The notes under the pieces: generated by a model
What the model was told of the DNA's origin: nothing
The model's input: the letters and a program-made list of their open reading frames with translations, nothing else
The model's database searches: none
Shown here: in pieces, positions 44,572 to 53,628 of the stretch
Position numbering within the stretch: the stretch's first letter is position 1
Layout: each line of letters starts with the position of its first letter
Assembly: GCA_963692465.1 (NCBI GenBank)
Contig: OY829943.1
Coordinates: 1,240,001 to 1,304,000, forward strand
Length of the DNA: 64,000 nucleotides
DNA from: JAUZOB01 sp963692465
GTDB lineage: Bacteria; Bacteroidota; Bacteroidia; Bacteroidales; Prolixibacteraceae
Direction: 5' to 3'
Translations under genes and position numbers: made by a program

Positions 44572-45738
44572 ATGAAGTTAATTAATAGATTCCGACAATC
44601 TGATTTTCTAATTCACAGGCGCTATGAAGCATTTGTTTTTCTAATTATTTTTTTCGGGTTCTACGGTTACATGGGGCACGTAATGGGGGTTACCAACCTG
44701 ATCAATACCATCATGAAAACAGCTTGGGGTTTACTAATGAACACTGTTTTCTATCTCATGGGAATTATTGTTTTAACAAGCGCACTAAGCAAACTATTAG
44801 TCGAATTTGGGGTTGTCAGACTTATTGAATATATTCTCAAACCATTTATAAAACCACTCTTCAATTTACCCGGAATTGCGGCATTAGCCGGAGCAATGAC
44901 CTTCTTGTCCGATAACCCGGCAATCATCGGCCTAATCAAAGACAAAAACTTCAGTCACTATTTCAGCAAAAAGGAGCTAATCTCGCTCACGAATTTTGGG
45001 ACTTCTTTTGGCATGGGTTTAATTGTAATCACCTATATGGGAGGAGTCGGCTATTTTCGGGAAGCCTTATTCGGCCTTGCCGGAGCAACAATCGGAGCCA
45101 TTATTTCTACCCGGTTAATGCAACATTTTATAAAGCCGATTATTTCTAATGATCCAAAGGAACAAGAAAAAGAAGGAAATGAATCGCTCATTAATTTCAA
45201 ATCAGAGGGAAGCGTTTTTATGCGACTTTTGAATTCCATTCTTGACGGAGGAAAAGCAGGTGTAGATCTCGGACTAACAATTATTCCAGGAGTTCTCATA
45301 ATCAGCACCTTCATCATGATGATTACTTTTGGTCCCAAGAATCCATCTTTAGGATATCAGGGATTAGCCTTTGAAGGAGTTCCTATTCTGCCACAAGCAG
45401 CGTCCTATTTAGGTTGGTTATTTAAACCGCTCTTCGGGTTTGATCATCCTCAGTTAATTGCATTTCCGATAACGTCTTTGGGAGCAGTTGGCGCTGCCCT
45501 TTCTTTGGTTAAAGTTTTCATACAAGAGCACATTATTAATGGAAATGCAATCGCCGTCTTTTCTGCAATCGGGATGTGTTGGAGTGGATTTTTAAGTACC
45601 TATACCGCCATGTTTGACGCACTCGGGTACCGTCAGTTAACCTCCAAAGGAATTGTTGCACAAACGATAGGTGGCATAGTCGCTGGAATCTCCGCTCACT
45701 ATCTATACCTTCTTGCCAGCCTTTGTTTTCACTTTTAA
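44572..45738 (+). CDS. Gate-domain (nucleoside recognition) membrane protein
   Basis: 388 residues with about 9-10 membrane segments. Two copies of the gate/nucleoside-recognition module are visible: LLMNTVFYLMGIIVLTSALS with LPGIAALAGAMTFLSDNPAI, and a later FITSLGAVGAALSLV-like region. LTNFGTSFGMGLIV is typical of the CD0519/CD1768-type membrane protein family. Proposed as a transporter; the substrate is unknown. It is monocistronic, ending 11 bases from uvrA. Confidence 0.8.
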   Translation: MKLINRFRQSDFLIHRRYEAFVFLIIFFGFYGYMGHVMGVTNLINTIMKTAWGLLMNTVFYLMGIIVLTSALSKLLVEFGVVRLIEYILKPFIKPLFNLPGIAALAGAMTFLSDNPAIIGLIKDKNFSHYFSKKELISLTNFGTSFGMGLIVITYMGGVGYFREALFGLAGATIGAIISTRLMQHFIKPIISNDPKEQEKEGNESLINFKSEGSVFMRLLNSILDGGKAGVDLGLTIIPGVLIISTFIMMITFGPKNPSLGYQGLAFEGVPILPQAASYLGWLFKPLFGFDHPQLIAFPITSLGAVGAALSLVKVFIQEHIINGNAIAVFSAIGMCWSGFLSTYTAMFDALGYRQLTSKGIVAQTIGGIVAGISAHYLYLLASLCFHF

Positions 45739-45748
45739 CAAGTAACTT

Positions 45749-48613
45749 TTAATTATTCGAGCGGGAGAGTTCCTCTTTCAGATATTTAGCAGTATATGAC
45801 TTTTCACAGCAAACAACCTCTTCCGGAGTTCCTGTACACAATACTTCGCCTCCATTACGGCCCCCTTCCGGACCGATATCTATAATGTAATCCGCTGTTT
45901 TTATTACGTCCAGATTGTGTTCTATAACAATAACCGTATTCCCTCGTTCCACGAGCTTATTTAACACACCAAGAAGAACCCGAATGTCCTCAAAATGCAG
46001 TCCGGTTGTCGGTTCATCAAGAATATAAAGGGTCTTTCCGGTATCCTTTTTAGACAATTCAGCAGCCAGTTTAACCCGCTGTGACTCTCCTCCGGACAAA
46101 GTAGTTGATGACTGACCCAACGTAATATACCCCAATCCAACATCCTTTATTGTTTTAAGCTTATGGGCAATAGATGGTATATTTTCAAAAAACACAACAC
46201 CTTGATCAATAGTCATGTCCAGCACATCACTGATTGATTTTCCTTTATACCTAACTTCAAGTGTTTCCCGGTTATATCGTTTCCCGTTACATTTATCACA
46301 AGGGACATATACATCGGGAAGAAAATTCATTTCAATGGTTTTAACTCCAGCACCTTCACATTCTTCACACCGACCACCTTTAACATTAAAAGAGAACCGT
46401 CCCGGTTTATAACCACGGATCTTTGATTCCGGATGCTTAGCAAACAGCGTTCTTATTTCCGAGAAAATATTCGTATAAGTAACAGGATTAGAGCGTGGTG
46501 TTCTTCCTAACGGAGATTGATTAACCTGTACAACTTTATCAATATTTTCAATACCCTCTATCTTTTTATAAGACAATGGATCTTTCAATGAGCGATAAAA
46601 ATACTGACTAAGAATCGGTTGTAATGTGTCATTAATCAACGTTGACTTTCCACTTCCGGAGACACCTGTAACACAAATAAATGTTGCTAAAGGGAAAGAG
46701 ACATCAACATTTTTCAAATTATTCCCAGAGCAACCGATTAAGCTCAGTTTCTTGCCATTCCCTTCCCTTCTCTGAGCAGGAACTGCAATCTTTTTCCGAT
46801 CCAAAAGATATTGAGAAGTTAAGGATCCCGATTTCAGTATATCTTGTGGAGTTCCACTAGCAACAACTTTTCCACCAAGTCGACCGGCAAAAGGTCCCAT
46901 ATCGACCACCCAATCTGCATTAAGCATCATGTCGCGATCATGTTCAACAACGATAACAGAATTTCCCTGATCACGCAATCGCTCAAGACTATGGATTAAT
47001 TTTAGATTATCGCGATGATGTAATCCGATACTCGGTTCATCAAGAATATATAAAACATTCACAAGTTGCGATCCAATCTGCGTTGCCAGTCGGATACGTT
47101 GAGCTTCTCCTCCTGAAAGAGACATGGTCGTTCTATCCAGGGTCAGATATTCAAGTCCTACATCGAGAAGAAATTTCAGCCGATCGCAAATCTCCTTTAT
47201 GATCTCTGAACCTATTTTACGTTGTCTGTCCGATAGTTTATCATCTACATTTTCAAACCATTCCAACAGTTCAGTCAGGTCCAGGTGTGCAAGTTCCCCT
47301 ATATTTTTCTCTGCAACACGAAAATGCAATGCCTCTTTATTAAGTCGCATTCCATTACACTCAGGGCAAACTTTATGAGTTATAAACTGATCTGCCCATT
47401 TTTGAGCAGTAGGAGATGCATCTTCAGTTCTCTGATCTTCAATATATTTTACAACCCCCTCATAAGTCAGCATATAACTAACAGAGTCACCCAAAGGAGA
47501 ATGTTTTATTGGAATTCTCTCATTCGTTCCATAAAGAATAATATTCATTGCCTCGTCAGGAATATTCTGAATAGGAGTCTTAATCGAAAAGCCAAACTGC
47601 TCAGCGATTGATTCAATTTGCCAAAAAATAACGGTATTTTTATAGGAACCCAAAGGGACAATACCCCCTTTGTAAATATTCGACTTTTTATCCGGGATAA
47701 TCCGTTCAACATCTATCTCATCAACCACTCCCAGACCATGACAACGGGGACATGCGCCCTGAGGTGAATTAAAAGAAAAAGAATGCGGTGCCGGTTCATT
47801 ATACGAGATTCCAGTTGTAGGACACATTAATTGCCGACTATAATATTTAAAACGATTCTCATCAACATCCAGAATCATCGTAACTCCATTCCCGTGCCTC
47901 ATTGCCTGCGTCACAGAATCTTTCATCCGCTTAGATGAAGCTTCATCTACCACAAGTTTATCAATTACAATCTCAATAAAGTGATTTTTAAACCGATCAA
48001 CCTTAAAGCCATGCAGCAGTTCTTTTATTTCTCCGTCGACACGGGCATTAGGGAATCCTTTTTTTCTAATTTGTTCAAACAACTCCCGATAATGACCTTT
48101 TCTACCCCTCACAATCGGTGCAAGCACCAAAATACGGTGTCCAGAGAAATTCTCATGAATTAGTTCAAGAATCTGATCATCGGTATACTTGACCATTTTC
48201 TCTCCTGTATTATAAGAGAACGCCTCTCCTGCACGAGCATAGAGTAAACGAAGAAAATCATAAATTTCAGTAACCGTTCCAACGGTTGAGCGTGGATTTT
48301 TATTCGTCGTCTTTTGTTCTATTGAGATCACCGGACTTAGTCCCTTAATCTCATCAACATCCGGACGCTCCATATTTCCCAGAAAAGAACGGGCATACGA
48401 AGAAAAAGTTTCAATATATCGCCGTTGTCCTTCTGCATAAATTGTATCAAATGCCAAAGAAGATTTCCCCGATCCGCTTAATCCGGTTATTACCGTAAGG
48501 CTATTTCTTGGAATATCTACATCTATATTTTGCAAATTATGCACACGGGCACCCCGCACACTTACCGTGGTTCCTTCTGTCGATTCAATGTACTGAATAT
48601 CCTTTTTATTCAT
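45749..48613 (-). CDS. uvrA: Excinuclease ABC subunit A
   Basis: 954 residues from ATG at 48613, preceded by GGAG at good spacing; the open frame runs 23 codons further upstream without homology. Two ABC ATPase modules: Walker A ITGLSGSGKSSLAFDT and VTGVSGSGKSTLINDT; signatures LSGGEAQRIRLA and LSGGESQRVKLA. Zinc fingers CPRCHGLGVVDE and CEECEGAGVKTI with CDKCNGKRYN. It recognises bulky DNA lesions for nucleotide excision repair. Monocistronic. Confidence 0.97.
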   Translation of the reverse strand: MNKKDIQYIESTEGTTVSVRGARVHNLQNIDVDIPRNSLTVITGLSGSGKSSLAFDTIYAEGQRRYIETFSSYARSFLGNMERPDVDEIKGLSPVISIEQKTTNKNPRSTVGTVTEIYDFLRLLYARAGEAFSYNTGEKMVKYTDDQILELIHENFSGHRILVLAPIVRGRKGHYRELFEQIRKKGFPNARVDGEIKELLHGFKVDRFKNHFIEIVIDKLVVDEASSKRMKDSVTQAMRHGNGVTMILDVDENRFKYYSRQLMCPTTGISYNEPAPHSFSFNSPQGACPRCHGLGVVDEIDVERIIPDKKSNIYKGGIVPLGSYKNTVIFWQIESIAEQFGFSIKTPIQNIPDEAMNIILYGTNERIPIKHSPLGDSVSYMLTYEGVVKYIEDQRTEDASPTAQKWADQFITHKVCPECNGMRLNKEALHFRVAEKNIGELAHLDLTELLEWFENVDDKLSDRQRKIGSEIIKEICDRLKFLLDVGLEYLTLDRTTMSLSGGEAQRIRLATQIGSQLVNVLYILDEPSIGLHHRDNLKLIHSLERLRDQGNSVIVVEHDRDMMLNADWVVDMGPFAGRLGGKVVASGTPQDILKSGSLTSQYLLDRKKIAVPAQRREGNGKKLSLIGCSGNNLKNVDVSFPLATFICVTGVSGSGKSTLINDTLQPILSQYFYRSLKDPLSYKKIEGIENIDKVVQVNQSPLGRTPRSNPVTYTNIFSEIRTLFAKHPESKIRGYKPGRFSFNVKGGRCEECEGAGVKTIEMNFLPDVYVPCDKCNGKRYNRETLEVRYKGKSISDVLDMTIDQGVVFFENIPSIAHKLKTIKDVGLGYITLGQSSTTLSGGESQRVKLAAELSKKDTGKTLYILDEPTTGLHFEDIRVLLGVLNKLVERGNTVIVIEHNLDVIKTADYIIDIGPEGGRNGGEVLCTGTPEEVVCCEKSYTAKYLKEELSRSNN

Positions 48614-48806
48614 CTGTTTTCTCCTGTGATATCCAAGCGCTTTTATAAGCACTATGAAGGGAAGAGTGGTCTCATTTCCCAATCGGCAAAAGTAATCTTT
48701 TTAAAACTTTTTCGGTAAACATCAACCTTTTATAAACACCGATAAGACCAAGAAATAATAGTAGTAATTAAAAAAATCGGGACGCAACGGTTGTTTAATC
48801 TATGCA

Positions 48807-50246
48807 CTAGAAATTAAAATTCAATCCAGCATAAACGCCGAAAATCCAGGGATTCAGATTCACAGAATGATTATTGCTAAGAGAATTAAGGTAATATTTC
48901 ATTTTTGGTTCCAGACTCAAATGCACATTAGACGACAGTCCATAGCTAAAGCCAACGCCAAAGATGCTGCTATAGGTGAAATTATTCATATCTGCTGTTT
49001 CCCCGACTCTTTGTTTATCATCCCCCCTCAGTTCATACAAATCATTCCCCACAAGGAAATTAGCACCCATACCACCCAGCAGATCAACTCCAAATCGATG
49101 ATCCAATAATTTATATCGAAGCAATAATGGGATTTCCATATACTCAGCTTGTTGATTAACATCAACACTTCCTGATACGGATGCAGCACTCGCCAAGAAT
49201 AGGGCACTACCAACGGAACCCAAACCTAAAGAGGCTCGGTGACGGAAATTAATTCGTGCTTCTCCCCATGGAGTATCTATAGTGCTCTTTGCTCTTTGCG
49301 ACACCAAGGAAGCAAAGGGTGCCTCTAAGGTCATAGACAGATCATCATGCGGGTAAACTCCACTACTAGTTTGTTGAATTTTAGAATAGAAAAGGCCACT
49401 TTGAATACTTAATCGTTTGGATGTTTGCACCGCAAATGTCAAACCAGTTCCAAGATTAACTTTCAAATTACCCGTCTGCGTCGAGGGAGGAACCAAGTCT
49501 GATATAACGCTATTAGCAGAAACCCTTGCTGAATTCTGAGAACTATTTAAAGAATTAGAAGAAGCCAGTTGAGCCCCCATGGACCAAGTCAATTTCCTTT
49601 TGGTTTTTAAATTCTCAATCCTCTCCAAATTTTGAGCAATAATAATTTCATCTACAGACAACGCCTTTTGCTTTTCACCTACAGCATTCAATTTTTGAAG
49701 AGACAGCTCAGTTTTGCTCACCCCTTTCGATGATAAAGAAGCAATATATTCGTGAGTATATTTTTCAGTCACATGCTGTTTCTGTAAAAAAGGATTCAAA
49801 TCTTTCTCTTTCCGATAAGCGACTACTTCCACCCCAGAGGGAGTCCTCTGCGACAACATTCTTGTTCTGTTACCTCTTTTAGAATTCCGCAACTCTTGCT
49901 TCCCGGCCAACCGATCAGATGTCAATGCAGCCATACTTGATTTATTAGGAGATGCAGAGGAAGCAGTACGTTCTATTCCCCCCGTCGACTTTGTTTTATT
50001 GACAATAGAAGAAGCACTCATTACAACATCACCTTTTGAATGAGAAAGCTGAAGTTCCCAACCAGCAAAGAAAGCCAGAACCAAAGCGGCAGCTACAGCA
50101 ATCCGTTTCACCCACAAGAATCTTATCTCCCGATTCTGCGAGTCAAGCCGGTCAGCTATATCACTCCAGAGATGCTCTGGTGGAGAAACTTCAACATTCT
50201 CAAGTTTCTCTCTAAATACCTCATCTATCTGACGTTCTTTTTTCAT
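48807..50246 (-). CDS. Anti-sigma-like N-terminus fused to outer-membrane beta-barrel-like domain
   Basis: 479 residues. Residues 1-45 are charged and cytosolic (KERQIDEVFREKLENVEVSP, PPEHLWSDIADRL), like sigma-regulatory proteins; residues about 46-63 are one membrane segment (IAVAAALVLAFFAGWEL); a low-complexity Ser-rich linker (about 70-210) follows; residues about 215-479 resemble an outer-membrane barrel or porin-type domain (LGTGLTFAVQTSKRLSIQSG, EYMEIPLLLRYKLLDHRFG, terminal IFGVYAGLNFNF). Its ATG overlaps the stop of the ECF sigma gene (ATGA), so the pair is translationally coupled and it is probably that factor's membrane regulator. Confidence 0.8.
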   Translation of the reverse strand: MKKERQIDEVFREKLENVEVSPPEHLWSDIADRLDSQNREIRFLWVKRIAVAAALVLAFFAGWELQLSHSKGDVVMSASSIVNKTKSTGGIERTASSASPNKSSMAALTSDRLAGKQELRNSKRGNRTRMLSQRTPSGVEVVAYRKEKDLNPFLQKQHVTEKYTHEYIASLSSKGVSKTELSLQKLNAVGEKQKALSVDEIIIAQNLERIENLKTKRKLTWSMGAQLASSNSLNSSQNSARVSANSVISDLVPPSTQTGNLKVNLGTGLTFAVQTSKRLSIQSGLFYSKIQQTSSGVYPHDDLSMTLEAPFASLVSQRAKSTIDTPWGEARINFRHRASLGLGSVGSALFLASAASVSGSVDVNQQAEYMEIPLLLRYKLLDHRFGVDLLGGMGANFLVGNDLYELRGDDKQRVGETADMNNFTYSSIFGVGFSYGLSSNVHLSLEPKMKYYLNSLSNNHSVNLNPWIFGVYAGLNFNF

Positions 50247-50806
50247 GCCGTAAACTGGGTCCTCTCCTCTTTTTTTCTAATATAGGTTTCAACTTTCCCT
50301 TTTAGAATCATTCTGGCCCTCGCCAGGTTAGACTTTGAGGTTCCCTCACTAATCCCTATTTTTTCAGCAATTTCCTTATGAGAAAGACCCTCAATAACGT
50401 AAAGATTAAAAACCAATCGATATTGTGGAGGAAGATCTTGTATTATCGAGATCAATTCTCCTTCTGAAATTTTTTCAACAACTTCTTCTTCTACCCACTT
50501 ATCCTCGAAAATACCAATATCCTCGACCGATTGAAAAATTATTTTCTTTCGATATTTCTCAATACATACATTTACTATTATTTTTCGAACCCATCCCTCA
50601 AAAGAACCTTTAAATGAATAATCAGAAATTTTCAAAAAGACTTTAATAAAACCATCCTGAAGATTGTCCTCTGCCTCACCACGATCTCTCGAATAGCGAA
50701 GGCAAACAGCAAACATTTTAGGTGCAAGCATTTTATACAGAGCGCTTTGAGCGCCACGTTTTCCTTTTCGGCAATTTCGTATTATATCTTCGAGCTCTTT
50801 CTCCAA
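50243..50806 (-). CDS. ECF-type RNA polymerase sigma-70 factor
   Basis: About 187 residues from TTG at 50806; the frame opens further to a TTG at 50854, but homologues start just before LEDIIRNCRKG. Region 2: ALYKMLAPKMFAVCLRYSRD, EAEDNLQDGFIKVFLKI; region 4: LPPQYRLVFNLYVIEGLSHK, EIAEKIGISEGTSKSNLARA. A two-domain extracytoplasmic function factor. No ATG is available near the domain start, so the exact start is uncertain. It is paired by a 4-base overlap with the membrane-barrel protein downstream. The regulon is unknown. Confidence 0.9.
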   Translation of the reverse strand: MEKELEDIIRNCRKGKRGAQSALYKMLAPKMFAVCLRYSRDRGEAEDNLQDGFIKVFLKISDYSFKGSFEGWVRKIIVNVCIEKYRKKIIFQSVEDIGIFEDKWVEEEVVEKISEGELISIIQDLPPQYRLVFNLYVIEGLSHKEIAEKIGISEGTSKSNLARARMILKGKVETYIRKKEERTQFTA

Positions 50807-50983
50807 GACAACATTTCTGGTGCAATATTTAAAAAAAGTTATTGGGCTATTCAAATAGATGATGGTTAAAAGCCTCGATAGTTGCGTTTAGCCTTACAAA
50901 TATTTTTCTACCATAACCGCACAACACAAATAAAAAAGAAGCCACCAAACAAGCCTCCCTTCATTAAATTAGATTCACAACAC

Positions 50984-51961
50984 TTACTCCGCGAAAAAGG
51001 ATTCAACATTCTGAAAACCGCGCATAAAATTAACGATATCCATTTTTTTCTTTCCCGCAAGCTGAACACTTTGCAATAAAATCACTCCGTCCAGACAGCT
51101 AATTTCGCAACTGTTTTTCTTTACACTGATTGATCCAGGCTTACTTGATATTGGCAGATTTTGATATTTACAATCAAAGATCTTCAAGACAAGAGGATCG
51201 CCACCATCAACAGGAGTAAGAGTCGTCCACGCTCCAGGGGAAGGATTTAGTCCCCGGATTTTGTTATATACCTCGAGGCTATTCAAATTCCAATCAATTT
51301 TGCAATCATCTTTGAAAAGTTTGGGAGCAGGCCGCAATTTATAATTTCCATTTTCTTGAATAAGTGTATCCTGACTCAACGGTTCAATCGAATCGGTCAC
51401 CAAATCATCAATCGTTTTCAGAAGAACTTCCGATCCAACAACCATCAATCGATCATGTATGGTTCCCGCATTATCCGTTTCTTCTATTCTCACCTGCTGT
51501 TGGTATAGAATATTCCCGGTATCAATCTCATGTTGAAGCAAGAATGTTGAGACCCCCGTAAATTCTTCGCCATTGATTATTGCCCAGTTTATCGGAGCAG
51601 CGCCACGATATTGAGGCAATAACGAAGCATGAAGATTAACTGTTCCCAATAAAGGCATCGCCCAAACAATTTCAGGCAACATTCTAAAAGCGACAACGAT
51701 TTGAATATCGGCCTTAAACGCTCTTAATTGTTCGATAAATTCAGGATCCTTCAGTTTCTCCGGTTGTAATAGAGGCAAGTGTTTTTCCGCAGCATATCTT
51801 TTAACATCCGATTCTTTCATTTTCAACCCTCGTCCCGCCGGTTTATCTGGAACCGTAACAACCCCAACAACATTATATCCCTGAGAAACCAAAGCGTCAA
51901 GGCTCTCCACTGCAAACTCGGGAGTACCCATAAATACGATTCGCATTTTTTTTGCAATCAT
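50984..51961 (-). CDS. fmt: Methionyl-tRNA formyltransferase
   Basis: Formylates initiator Met-tRNA. 325 residues: N-terminal Rossmann domain MRIVFMGTPEFAVESLDALV, catalytic LHASLLPQYRGAAPINWAIING (Asn-His-Asp set with TGVSTFLLQHEIDTGNILYQ), and C-terminal OB-like tRNA-binding domain (IRGLNPSPGAWTTL). The first ATG is at 51961, with another five codons downstream (KKMRIVF) as an alternative. It begins 9 bases after the DUF5522 gene, probably in an operon with ribBA. Confidence 0.97.
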   Translation of the reverse strand: MIAKKMRIVFMGTPEFAVESLDALVSQGYNVVGVVTVPDKPAGRGLKMKESDVKRYAAEKHLPLLQPEKLKDPEFIEQLRAFKADIQIVVAFRMLPEIVWAMPLLGTVNLHASLLPQYRGAAPINWAIINGEEFTGVSTFLLQHEIDTGNILYQQQVRIEETDNAGTIHDRLMVVGSEVLLKTIDDLVTDSIEPLSQDTLIQENGNYKLRPAPKLFKDDCKIDWNLNSLEVYNKIRGLNPSPGAWTTLTPVDGGDPLVLKIFDCKYQNLPISSKPGSISVKKNSCEISCLDGVILLQSVQLAGKKKMDIVNFMRGFQNVESFFAE

Positions 51962-51970
51962 GACTTCTTT

Positions 51971-52177
51971 TTAAAAAGTTTCCATGTTCGTATTTCCTTT
52001 GGTCGCTTTAGGAAAATACGGACAATGTTTACAACCATTTCCGCAACAATACCCGCGTTCCCGAAGGAACTTCTCAGTCATCACCCTGTAACCATCCGAA
52101 CTCATATCGAAATCCACACCTTCAACGAGTCCGTCATTGAAGGAACAAGTAGAATCATCATCCCCGGAAGGCATCAT
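51971..52177 (-). CDS. DUF5522 small cysteine-rich protein
   Basis: 68 residues. The C-terminal core FLRERGYCCGNGCKHCPYFP has a CC..C..C metal-binding appearance typical of DUF5522. Role unknown; zinc or Fe-S binding is inference. The ATG overlaps the ribBA stop by four bases (ATGA), so it is translationally coupled. Confidence 0.85.
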   Translation of the reverse strand: MMPSGDDDSTCSFNDGLVEGVDFDMSSDGYRVMTEKFLRERGYCCGNGCKHCPYFPKATKGNTNMETF

Positions 52178-53427
52178 AATCCCCCTTCATTGTCGTCATT
52201 ATCGTCGTAACGGAATTCCTGAAGGATATGCCCCATCCGGTTTTTTTTCGTTTGCATATAGAAATGATTGTACTTATTGGGTTCAATCTCGATAGGCACA
52301 TTTTCAACCACCGTCAGTCCGTAAGCTTCGAGCCCGACCCGTTTAACCGGATTATTAGACAAGAGCCTCATATTCCGAACGCCGATACTTCTCAAAATAG
52401 CAGCGCCAACGCCATAATCTCTTTCATCCGGTTTAAATCCGAGATGTATATTTGCCTCAACAGTATCAAGACCCTCGTCTTGTAATTTATAGGCTTTTAT
52501 TTTATTCATAAGGCCAATTCCACGGCCCTCCTGCATAATATAGACAACAACGCCTTTCCCGGCTTTTTCTATCAGCTCCATCGACTTATGCAGTTGGTCA
52601 CCACACTCGCATCGTAAAGAGCCAAAAATGTCACCAGTCATGCACGAGGAATGAACCCTCACTAGGATTGGTTCATCATCCTTCCATGTCCCCTTGATTA
52701 AAGCAACATGTTCTTTCCCGTTTGATTTTTGAAGAAAAGGAATGATTTTAAATTTTCCATATTTTGTCGGAAGAGTAACTTCCACTCCCCGTTTAACGAT
52801 ATTCTCCCGTTTCAGGCGGTAAGCAATCAAGTCAGCAATAGAAACAATTTTCAGTTCATGCTTCTGTGCGATCTCATAGAGTTGAGGCAAACGAGCCATT
52901 GATCCGTCTTCGTTCATAATCTCGACAAGAGCAGCAGCCGGGAATAAACCAGCCAGTCGAGCCAGATCTATTGACGCTTCAGTATGTCCGGATCGTCGCA
53001 GTACCCCTTTGTTCTTTGCTTTTAGCGGGAAGATATGACCCGGTCGGGCCAATTCTTCCGGTCTCGTTTTGGGATTAGCCAATTTACCAATCGTTACGGC
53101 ACGATCATGAGCTGATATTCCAGTAGTACAACCACTCCCCAAAGCATCAACCGAAACCGTAAAAGCAGTAGAATGGACGGCCGTATTATTACCAACCATC
53201 ATGTTAAGATCCAGTTCATCGCAACGTTCTTCGGAAAGAGCCACACAAATGAGACCTCTTCCATATTTTGTCATGAAATTCACTTTAGCAGGAGTCACAA
53301 GTTCTGCTGCAATAATAAAATCGCCTTCATTCTCACGATCCTCATCATCAACCACAATTACAAACTTTCCGGCCCTGTAATCTTCAACGGCCTCTTCTAT
53401 GGAATTAAGCTTAATATCATCCTGCAT
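52174..53427 (-). CDS. ribBA: Bifunctional DHBP synthase / GTP cyclohydrolase II
   Basis: 417 residues with both riboflavin-pathway entry enzymes. RibB half (1-205): VVDDEDRENEGDFIIAAELV, FMTKYGRGLICVAL, HDRAVTIGKLANP, RRSGHTEASIDLARLAGL. RibA half (about 210-405): VRVHSSCMTGDIFGSLRCEC with the zinc cysteines (CECGDQLH), EGRGIGLMNKIKAYKLQD, and DYGVGAAILRSIGV. It supplies flavin precursors, and is followed without a gap by DUF5522 and fmt. Confidence 0.97.
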   Translation of the reverse strand: MQDDIKLNSIEEAVEDYRAGKFVIVVDDEDRENEGDFIIAAELVTPAKVNFMTKYGRGLICVALSEERCDELDLNMMVGNNTAVHSTAFTVSVDALGSGCTTGISAHDRAVTIGKLANPKTRPEELARPGHIFPLKAKNKGVLRRSGHTEASIDLARLAGLFPAAALVEIMNEDGSMARLPQLYEIAQKHELKIVSIADLIAYRLKRENIVKRGVEVTLPTKYGKFKIIPFLQKSNGKEHVALIKGTWKDDEPILVRVHSSCMTGDIFGSLRCECGDQLHKSMELIEKAGKGVVVYIMQEGRGIGLMNKIKAYKLQDEGLDTVEANIHLGFKPDERDYGVGAAILRSIGVRNMRLLSNNPVKRVGLEAYGLTVVENVPIEIEPNKYNHFYMQTKKNRMGHILQEFRYDDNDDNEGGL

Positions 53428-53628
53428 ACGAGTATATTATCAGGTAAAATTGTTCTACGAAAGAATCACATCAATCACGTCACACAAAACTATAAAATGT
53501 TTATAGATTCATGCCAAACCAACAACGCCTTCCACACGAGTGTTCACAAAAAGACAAAGAATTATTTTTTGGATCAGCACCTTGATTGTTTCGTGAAAGT
53601 ATTTTTCGATAAAAAGACACCCTTTTGA

